From assembly GCA_015680905.1 (NCBI GenBank), contig CM027377.1:60161501-60225500 (forward strand): 64,000 nt of DNA. The letters are read 5' to 3'. Origin of the DNA: Coptis chinensis. Lineage: Eukaryota > Streptophyta > Magnoliopsida > Ranunculales > Ranunculaceae. Both the position numbers and the translations under genes were made by a program. The notes below the pieces were generated by a model that saw only the letters and a list, made by a program, of their open reading frames with translations, searched no databases and was not told the DNA's origin. This document shows positions 21,611-32,300 of this stretch, in pieces (position 1 is the first letter of the stretch; each line of letters begins with the position of its first letter).

Positions 21611-22304
21611 TGTTGTATGGAGATAAAAGAAAACAATAGAAGACAATGATGAGAATAAAAGGTAATAACCAAGGCGGATTATTAGTCGTCCCTTAAGGAA
21701 AGATTTCGCCCCTTCCAATGGTGCGTAAAGGCAACAAGTGGCGTCTTCCTCACGAGGATTTAATGGTTAATGAAGAGCGACTTTGCACTAGAAACGCACT
21801 ACCCTCTAGAACGCAAGAATATAACTCTCTCCGGGCGAAGTGGGATGAAGCGGATAGAGTATTCACGATTTATGGTTTTCTGGTTTTGGGATCAGATAGA
21901 GTATTCACGATTTATGGTTTTCTCTTGAATTGGATTTAACTCTCTCTCTGTTCTATGAATAGAGAAGTGTTTATATAGAGTATGATCGGTTATCATAGAC
22001 AATTGGTAATTCACTACCCACTAGGCAAACAGCCCAAGTCCGACCCGACTTGGGGCGGGCGGGTGCATGCGTGTGTGGCTTTGGGTGAGTCCTCCCTCCA
22101 AGCCTGACCCGACTTGGGGCGGGCGGGCGCATGCGTGTGTGGCTTTGGGTGAGTCCTCCCTCCTAACATAAAAGCCTTTGTACCCTAAGGGCACGCCCTT
22201 ATGCTAGAGGATCACCTCATATACCTCACTTGCTAGTGGTGATTCACCAATGTGGGACTAAACAACACACAAGTATTTTGAAATACTCATTAGAGATTCC
22301 AACA
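21611..22304 (-). repeat. 5' LTR of the copia element (694 bp)
   Basis: Reads TGTTGTATGGAG to GATTCCAACA on the + strand. It has two private internal tandem duplications absent from the other LTR: GATAGAGTATTCACGATTTA (about 21857-21925) and the GACCCGACTTGGGGCGGGC block (about 22033-22160). No Met-tRNA primer-binding site follows it. Confidence 0.92.
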
Positions 22305-22309
22305 TATTT

Positions 22310-23361
22310 TACTTATAAGCAGGGTACATATCATCTACTTAGAGGTTTCAGAACTCATTTGCCATCTCTGACAGCCTTATCTTGATGTGTTGCAGTAGGG
22401 TAAATGAACAATGTGTTCCAGGCAAGCCTAAATGCACTCATTTATGCATGTGTTTAAGATTATAGTCAGACAGAACTTTTCCACTTTCGTTCTTTTGCGT
22501 TTCTGGAAATCCTCAGGCTTTGGATATTAGACAATCACGGTAGCTATCAGATTGTTAAATAATGTTAACAATTTCGAAGCAAGCTATGACTTAATGCTGA
22601 ACCGAAACATACAATTACCTTATATATTTAAATCAAGAAAAACTCGGTCTGGAATATGGTAAAAACATTATTGCTGAGAACAGGTGATAAGGTAACTGAA
22701 AAGTTCTACAAGATAAGTTCTTGGGGACGCTTCATTGAGTGGAAGATGGGAAGTAATGATGGATATACTTCTTAGAAATAATATCCTCTTATGTGTGGTA
22801 ACAAGCTTCTTCAGAAGGTGTTTTCGAAACCTGGGTTCTGAGCATCATTGCTGGAATGTCTCCATCTGACCATGGCCCTCCTTCCTAGTAACTTACCTGC
22901 GATAAAAACTATACACAGAACACAGTAAGTAGCAGTTGTTCCTTTGCCTAGTACCTCAATCCTAGCTATCAAATTGATGATCAGTTGCTTACTTTGCATA
23001 TCTATTTTAGACTCTTAGCTATTTAATATTAAATGCTATATACCTATAGTCTCCAGTACATGCGCTGTTTCAGTATTTCAAATATGAGAAAAGAAGTAAA
23101 TTACCAGACTAAGTTTCCATTGGCTGAAAGTTATGTATACGAGTACAGCCGTCTGAGGATGGAAAGACATTAGACCATACTCTGAAATTTAAATATCATC
23201 ATCTGGAATCAAATTTGACGCACTGTTAGATAACAAGGCACACTTGCTACAACTATGCAAGTTACATTCTTGTAGAGCAATGACTTTGGTTAGAAGCCCA
23301 CCTGGTGCTCCTTTTTGTACCAAACATTGACTTCATCTCTGCACGTAGGAGTTAACAGTAG
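22310..23361. other. Upstream region of the ABCC gene
   Basis: No gene recognised. It lies between the copia insertion and the ABCC coding region and presumably holds 5' UTR and/or promoter. A good splice acceptor (TTGTTTAATTGCAG) at 23421-23434 means an upstream non-coding or short coding exon may lie here, but I could not identify it. Confidence 0.4.
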
Positions 23362-26300
23362 ATGAAGTTTGACATTAGTTTACTCATATTTTTTCTTGAA
23401 AAGTCACCAAGTAAAATTTCTTGTTTAATTGCAGATTTTGAATTTCTTCAGTATTTGGCCTTGAAAGAAGGGTTGCAGCTTAGCTCACCATGTTTCTGGG
23501 AGGAATTCAGCATAGTTATCCAGATTGGATTCATCGGAAGCTTATTTATCCACTTCATATGGAATACATTGTGCACATCTTGCACGCAAAGATCAAAAAC
23601 TGCAGATAGAGGGGCACAAAAGTACTCTGTCAATGTAAACCTTGGGATTAGTTATAAAGCCAACATAACCTGCTCTACTTTTTTAGCAGCGAACCATTTT
23701 ATCTTGTTTCTGATGCTGCTGAACAGAATTGAGACCCTTTGCATGAACAGAACCTCAGCTCTTGTGGAAGAAACCTTGCAAGTAACCTCATGGATCATCA
23801 CACTGATTGCAGTTTCTAATCTCCGTAACTCAGGCTCCTCAAAGCTTCCATGGATTCTAAGAGCCTGGTTAATGTGCAGTTTCTTACTGTCTGTTATCCG
23901 CATAGCTTTTGATACCCACTACATATTTATTGACCATAGGCCTCCAGCAGTAAGGGACTGTGCTGACATCCTAAGCTTTCTCGCCACCAGCTACCTGCTG
24001 GGGATCTCGATCAGAGGGATCACAGGCATTGTCTTTTCCGATAATGACATCACACAGCCACTTGTCAGCAACACAGCTGAAAAACATGCAGAGATCAAAA
24101 GAAATTGTCCGTATGGAAATGCTACACTTTTCCAGCTACTCACGTTCTCTTGGCTAAACCCATTGTTTGCAGTAGGAATAACTAAATCACTAGATCAAAA
24201 TGAGGTCCCAGACGTTGATATCAAGGACTCTGCTGCATATCTTTCCCGCTCGTTTGATGACTATCTAAATTGTGTGAGAGAGAAAGACGGCAACGCAAAT
24301 CCTTCCATCTACAAGGCAATTTTTCTGTTTATTCGGAAGAAGGCAGCAATAAATGCATTATTTGCAGTAACAAGTGCTGCAGCATCATACGTTGGCCCAT
24401 ATTTGATTGATGACTTGGTGAAGTTTCTGAGTGGGAAGAAGAACCAAAGCATAGAGAGTGGGTACCTTCTTGCTCTAGCCTTCTTGAGTGCCAAAATGGT
24501 TGAAGTGATTGCTCAGAGACAATGGATCTTTGGAGCTCGCCAGCTAGGACTTCGCATGAGAGCAGCACTTATATCCCACATATACCGGAAAGGGCTCCAC
24601 TTGTCAAGCCAGTCCCGCCAAAGCCACACCAGTGGAGAAATCATTAACTATATGAGTGTGGATGTCCAACGAATTTCAGACTTCATATGGTACATGAACA
24701 CGATGTGGATGTTACCAGTACAAATTTCCCTAGCAATCTTTATTTTAAGTAAAAACTTGGGTCTTGGTGCATTGGCAGGACTGGCAGCAACACTATTGGT
24801 CATGGCTTGCAATATACCCATTACGAGGATTCAGAAAACATTCCAGTCCAAGATCATGGAGGCCAAGGACAACCGAATGAAGGCCACATCAGAGGTTCTT
24901 CGCAATATGAAGACCCTGAAACTTCAAGCATGGGATATTCAGTACCTCCACAAGCTTGAAAGCTTGAGAAAGATAGAGTACAATTGGTTATGGAAGTCAC
25001 TGAGGCTATCAGCAATCTCAGCTTTTATCTTCTGGGGATGCCCCACATTCATCTCAGTTGTAACCTTTGGGGCATGTATTTGGCTTGGTATCCCCCTCAC
25101 AGCTGGGAGTGTCCTATCTGCATTGGCAACATTTCAAATGTTACAAGATCCAATATTCAATCTACCCGACCTACTGTCAGTGATTGCGCAGTCTAAAGTT
25201 TCAATGGATCGAGTTGCATCTTACCTCCAAAAAGATGAAATTCAATCGGATGCTGTCATGTTTGTTCCAAAAGATTGCTCGGAATTTGATATAGAGATTG
25301 AGAATGGAATATTTAGCTGGGATCCAGAATCAACAAGACCAACTGTAGAAAGAATCAATTTAACAGTGAAGAGGGGAATGAAAGTGGCAATTTGTGGAAC
25401 TGTTGGATCAGGCAAGTCTAGTCTTCTATCATGCATACTTGGGGAGATCCCAAAGCTATCAGGAGTAGTGAAGCTTAGTGGGACAAAAGCCTATGTTCCC
25501 CAGTCTCCGTGGATAATGACGGGAAATGTAAGAGATAATATATTATTCGGAAATCACTATGACAGTGCCAAATATGACACAACAGTTGAAGCCTGTGCTT
25601 TGAAAAAGGATTTTGAGCTATTCTCTTGCGGTGATCTAACAGAGATTGGAGAAAGAGGGATTAATATGAGTGGAGGACAGAAGCAAAGGATACAAATCGC
25701 GCGCGCAGTGTACCAGGACGCTGATATTTATCTCCTTGATGACCCTTTCAGTGCAGTTGATGCTCATACAGGCACCCAACTATTTGAGGTCAGTATTTAT
25801 ATTCTACCATTGGTTGATTTGTGGGCATCATGATACTCAAGTCAATAATACATTTAAGAAAACGCCCACTATCTACGCTGTGGACGAAAAATTTCCTATG
25901 TTGTTGCAAGGTGGATGGGATCATCCAACTGTAACTACTAACTCACACATGAAGCAGACTGGTTAAGTGATCTACGAGAGAACTAAGTTCAACAAGTTAT
26001 CAAAGCAGACTTCCATATGAGTCCTTCAAACTTGGTTTCAAAATGCTAATCTCTACTCATTTATTGCTACAAGCTTGCAATCCGAAAAAGTTTTTACTAA
26101 TGTGACTCTGTTGTAAATTTTCTGCAGGAATGCCTGCTGGGAATTCTCAGAAACAAGACCATCATTTACGTTACACATCAAGTGGAGTTTCTTCCTGCAG
26201 CTGATCTCATTCTGGTAATCATAATGCAGAATGAATTTCTTATTTTAATTCTTGAACTCCTTAGGAAAACATTTTCAACTTTGATTATTCAAAACTTGGT

Positions 26301-29300
26301 ACAAGAAAGTAAGCCATTGGTATAACAGGTGATGCAAAATGGAAGAGTTGCACAGGCTGGAAAGTTTGAAGAACTTTTAAAGCAGAATATAGGATTTGAA
26401 GTGTTAGTTGGGGCACACAATGAAGCTCTGGAATCAGTACTCACAGTTGAAAATACAAGTAGAATATCGCAAACACCAATATCAGACAGCGAAGCTGATT
26501 CAGACGCCACCACAAATATAGAACTTCTAAATAGTAAACAAGACTCCAAACATAATCTCTCTCCTGAAATAAGTAACAAAGGAGGAAGATTGACACAAGA
26601 TGAAGAAAGAGAGAAAGGAAGTATTGGAAGAGATGTTTACTTGGCATACCTGACTGCAGTGCGAGGTGGACTACTGGTCCCCTTCATTATCTTAGCACAG
26701 TTACTCTTCCAATTGTTACAAATAGGCAGCAATATTTGGATGGCATGGGCTTCTCCACTTTCAACAGGGTCTGAGCCAGAAATGGGGATGAGTTACCTTT
26801 TCCTCGTGTACATACTACTTTCTGTAGGCAGCTCACTCTGTGTACTGGTGCGTGCAACACTAATTGCAGTAGTTGGCATTCTGACATCACAAAAGTTCTT
26901 CACAAGTATGCTTCACAGCGTGCTCAGAGCTCCAATGTCTTTCTTTGATTCAACACCAACTGGAAGGATCTTAAATCGGGTACGTCAGACAAAACTTAGT
27001 TCTGCATATATGTATGTCATAGATTCATATAATTTTTATTAAGCTCTTACTAGGAAGTAGCAGAGAGATGTCCACTGAATGGTAAATATAGTACCATATG
27101 AATTGTATAATAGTGAGGAAATGTTATATCATAAAACACCATGGTTAAATAAACATTATCCATGTTACCCGAGGGGATGTAGATTATGAGTAGTCACTAG
27201 AATTTGAACTAATATATAGTAATTGCATTCAGAACCTTGAAAGAAACATCAAGCGACCACAGGGAACACCAATTGAATTAATTATTTGTACTAATCTTCT
27301 TTTCTGAAAGGCAAGGCATGAACTGATGAACTGATGAGAAAGAAGTAAATGCACAGTTATAGTACACGAGAAGCTAAGTAAACAAGTATATTGGCAGCCA
27401 AGCCTCTAACAACCACTTGCACAAGTTGCCTAGAAACAACACAATGATGACATCTCCACTACATTAGCCAAACCGAGGTAGACCTCAGTTGAAAATTCAA
27501 ATCCTAGTAACTACTCATAATATACATGCAGATTCCAGAATGATAACAAACGTACAGTCAAACAATTTTCAGGCATAAATGACGTAAATGCACTTTCTTC
27601 TAATCTACGTTAACTTTAGCGAACATTATAGATATAGAAGAAAGGGTCAGAAAAATCTACCTCAAATATTTGAATCTTTTGTTTAAACTTTCCACCTCCA
27701 ATTCTGTAAGGCAGTAATCTGGCTTTGAAAAGGCCAACCTGTAGAAAATAAGAAATAAGGATACTGATTGAGCAGGATCTTCACATGTGTGCGTGATGCA
27801 GTACAGATTATGGCTGAAGAATACTTGGAGGAGTATGATGGGATCGTCAAAGTATGAGAGGTCTGAGTTGTACGAGCGTGGGGTGCGCTCAGTTTGCCTT
27901 GATACAAGCGCAGGTCGCGCTCAAAGCTAGCGAATGTTACAGTAGATCGAGCGCATGGTCGCGCGCTCTGGGCTTTATCACGGGCTTTACACGAATAATT
28001 GATAGTTTTGTTTATTTTTTTAGGATTAGTTCGGGAAGTTCACCCCTTGTTTAGTTTAGGGTTAAGACGCCCTATTTAAAGGCTTAGGAGGATTGTGATA
28101 ACATTATTCATTGATTTTATAAAGTTATTTCATCATTTCTTGGTTAAAGAGCAATTCTTTTGAATGCTTGTGAGCTAATGCACTTAATATTATATTAGTT
28201 GGTATCAGACTCAGCTACGATCTAAATATGTCTCGTCAAGCAGCAAGAGGATGTGGTAGACCTCAGAGAGAAGCTTATCTGGACGATGTGTATGCTCGTT
28301 ACCGCATGGCCGAACTTTCAAGGTAGGTAGCAACGCTAGCTCGCCAGGTCGAGGCCCTTAATCTGCAACTCGACCAACCACAAAGACCGTGAACCACAGC
28401 ACGTGGAGGACGATCTGGAGGCAGAGGATAACAATCCCTTTGTCGTTTTGGAGGAGGATGATAATTTTCCGCATGTTCCGCAACACAGAGAGAACAGACG
28501 CTGGGAATCGGGTTTGAAAATTGATTTGCCTGAGTTTCATGGCAGCTTACAGCCGGACAATCTAATTGATTGGCTCGGGACTGTGGAGGAGGTTATGGAG
28601 TTCAAAGAGGTGCCAGACGACAAACAGGTGGCGTTTGTGCATGGCAACTCGTTTTCGTGGTCGTGCTATGGCTTGGTGGCAATAGTTGAAAGCAACTCGT
28701 CACCGAAGAGGTAAATCTAAAATCGTTGATTTGGGGAAACTTAAAAAATATCTCCGTGCCAATTTTTTACCATTCAATTATACGCATGAACTATATCAAC
28801 GCTTTTAGAACTTGCGTCAAGGTGCAAAATCTGTGGATGACTATACCAAAGATTTTTATCAATTATTGTCTCGTGTAGATTTGACAGAGTCTGATGATAA
28901 GTTGGTGGCCCGTTATATTAGGGGTTTCCGTTCTAACTTGCAGGATGCCTTGAACCTGTTTGATGTTTTTTCAGTCTTTGAGACTCATCAGCGTGCCTTA
29001 ATTCTGGAAAAACAACAGAACCGTAGGAGTAGTGGTCCTGTTCTCCCGTACTCCTAATGTTCCTATCACTAGGTCGCAGGGTCCAGAAGCTCTAGGTCGT
29101 GGCACTAATGCGGTTAAGTGTTTTCGTTGTGGTGAGATGGGTCATTATGCTAACCGATGTTCCAAACTGCCTGCTCCTGGTAAGATTTTGTTTGCCGAGA
29201 ATGAGGATATTGATGAGGATCCTGTGGGTAGTTTTCTGGGGGCTCCCATTTTTTATGTGGGTTTGGATGACAGTCCGGAAGAACTAGTCATTGGTGACAG

Positions 29301-32300
29301 GGGTGAACTTTTAGTGGTGTGCCGACTGTGTTTTACTCCTAAGGAGATTGAGGGTGATGGTTGGCTCCGCAACCATATTTTCCAGTCGACTTGTACCATT
29401 CTAGAGAAGGTCTGTAAGCTGGTTATTGATTCGGGTAGCTGTGAGAATATCATCTCTTCTGAAGCAGTTCGTAAGCTTAACTTGGCCACTGAGAAACATC
29501 CGACGCCTTATTCTCTCTATTGGCTGAAGAAAGACATAGAGATAACAGTGACTAAACATTGTTTGGTTTCTTTTTCTATTGGTTCTAAGTATGTTGATAA
29601 AGTGTGGTGTGATGTTGTTATTATGGATGCTTGCCATTTGTTATTGGGTCGCCCCTGGCAATTTGATCGGCGAGTTGCTCATGATGGTTGGAAGAATACT
29701 CATAGTTTTCAGTTTGAGGGTGTTAAAATTGTGTTAATACCAATTCAGGAGCCTGTGCCCACAACCTCACCCGAGCCAAAGTCTTCTTGTTTGGCTTTGC
29801 GCAGTTTTGAGACCGAAATGCTTGGTGCTAGTCACGTGTTTATTTTAATGTGTGAACCTAACACACCACAGATTGCAGTGCCAGTGTGTGTGCAGGGATT
29901 GTTACAAGAGCTCTCGGACCTTTTTCCGGCTGAGTTACCGGCTGGTTTGCCTCCTATGAAGGATATACAACACCAAATCGATTTGGTTCCTGATTCTAAA
30001 ATCCCAAATCGTCAGCATTATCGGATGAGTCCGAAAGAGCATGCTGAGTTACAACGATAGGTTACTGATTTGCTTGATTAAGGTTTTATTCGGGAAAGTT
30101 TAAGCCCATGTGCGGTTCCTACTTTGTTAGTTCCCAAGAAGGATGGATCTTGGCGTATGTGTGTTGACAGTCGGGCTATTAATAAGATCACTACCAAATA
30201 CCGATTTCCTATTCCAAGGTTAGATGATCTTCTCGATCAGTTACATGGTGCTGTCGTCTTTACCAAGCTTGATTTAAAATCGGGTTATTATCATATTCGA
30301 ATCCGAATTGGTGATGAGTGGAAGACCGCCTTTAAAACTAAAGAGGGCCTATATGAGTGGTTGGTCATGCCATTTGGTCTCTCTAATGCACCCAGTACTT
30401 TCATGCGAGTCATGAACCAGGTGTTGAAGCCATTTTTGGGCAAGTGTGTGGTGGTTTACTTCGATAACATCTTAATTTACAGCAAGGATACCACATCTCA
30501 TCTCCAGGATCTCCAGGCGGTGTTGTCTGTCTTACGCCAAGCTCAGCTCTTTGCTACTGCTGCCAAATACATTTTCTGTACTGACTCAGTTCTGTTTTTG
30601 GGTTATGTGGTTTCGGCCGCAGGTATCTCTGTGTATATGTCTAAGGTCGAGGCAGTTCGCTCCTGGCCTAGCCCGACGACCTTAACTGAAGCTCGTAGTT
30701 TTCATGGGTTTGCTTCTTTTTATCACCGCTTTGTTCCTCATTTTAGTACTATCACTACTCCTATTACTGATTGTTTGCGTGGTAGTAAGTTTCTTTGGTC
30801 TCAGGCAGCTGAAGAGAGTTTTCAGTTTCTCAAGACTAAGCTTATTTCAGCACCAATTCTTAAACTGTCGGATTTTTCATCTCCCTTTGAAGTGTGTACT
30901 GATGCTTCTAAAGTTAGTATTGGGGTCGTTTCTTAGTCGAGATACTCACCACCCTCGCCGCTTATTTCAGGTGAGAAACTCTCGGTCGCGAAAACGTAAC
31001 TACAGTGCTTATGAGTTAGAATTTTATGTCGTTGTTCAGACCCTTAAACATTGGCGTCATTATTTGATTCACTCCGAATTTCTCCTTTATACTAATCATG
31101 AAGCACTTAAGCATATTGGTAACCAAGATAACGTCAGTGCCCGTCAACTGCGCTGGTCTAGTTATTTACAGGATTTTACCATTGTCTTGCGCCACAAATT
31201 TGGGGTTCAAAATCGTGTGGCGGATGCTTTTAGCAGGCGTTCTTTGTTGTTGGTGTCCTTGCGCACTTCGGTTTTTGGGTTTGACTATTTTCCTGAGATG
31301 TACACTAGTGATCCCTAGTTTTCACTTGTTCTGACTGATATACAGGAGGGTCAGTTATCTGAGTTTTCTCTACAGGAGGGGTTTTTGTTTAAGGGTAAGC
31401 ACCTTTGTGTTTCTGCCTGCAGTCTTCGTCTTCGCCTCATCACTGAATTCAATAATGAGGGCCACTTTGGGTGTGACAAGACACTACGGCTTGTCTCTGA
31501 GTCTTATTTTTGGCTGGGCCTTAGCACAAATGTTCACAAATTTGTTGCTCGTTGACATATTTGCCAAGTCTCAAAAGGCCATGCTACTAATGCAGGGTTA
31601 TATATGCCTTTACCTGTTCCGAGTCGTCCTTGGTGTGATATCAATATGGACTTTGTTCTTGGTCTTCCTCGTACTCAACGGGGTCATGACTCTATTTTTG
31701 CGGTGGTGGATCGGTTCTCTAAGATGGCGCATTTCATTGTGTGCAAGAAAACTACCGATGCTGTCAGTGTTTCACAGTTATTCTTTCACGAGGTTTATCG
31801 ATTATATGGTTTGCCTACCTTTATTGTTTCTGATCGGGATACTCGTTTCCTTAGTCATTTTTGGCGTTGTTTATGGAAGATGATGCATACTGAGTTGAAA
31901 TTTAGTACTGCCTATCATCCACAGACGGATGGCCAGACAGAGGTTGTTAACAGGTCCTTGGGTAATCTGTTACGTTATTTGGTGGGTACTAAGATCAAGC
32001 AGTAGGATTCTCATCTTTCTCAAGCCAAGTTTGCCTTTAACCGTTCGGTTAATCGGAGTTCTGGGTATAGTCCCTTCCAGGTTCTCTATGGATTTAATCC
32101 CGCGCGTTAATCGATCCGGGCGCCTATTCCCGGTTTTCTGACCTATTCATTCGACTGCTTCTGAGATTGCTCAGCACCTTCAGGATACTCATGCTACTGT
32201 TTGTCAGAAGTTAATAGAGTCAAATGCAAAGTACAAGGATACGGTTGATCGCCATCGTCGTGATATTCATTTTGAGGTGGGTGATTTTGTCTGGGCTGTA

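Larger units (their letters stand above)
16226..22304 (-). mobile_element. Ty1/copia element, full length but decayed, TSD TATTT
   Basis: Two LTRs (16226-16921 and 21611-22304) with TGTTG...CAACA termini flank a 4.7-kb interior. The target-site duplication TATTT lies at 16221-16225 and 22305-22309. On the minus strand the order is gag, integrase, reverse transcriptase, RNase H, the copia order. The RT (YVDDMLIM) and its C-terminal block resemble the Tork group. Frameshifts and stops are frequent. It lies about 1.06 kb upstream of the ABCC coding start and in the opposite orientation. Confidence 0.93.

Noticed and set aside
23448-25436. Several minus-strand and alternative-frame open stretches across the ABCC first exon
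   Set aside because: Shadows of a long, domain-rich + strand exon.
31407-31883. 158-codon hydrophobic open stretch in the chromovirus
   Set aside because: Out-of-frame reading of the integrase region; the integrase motifs lie in the overlapping frame at 31604-32005.
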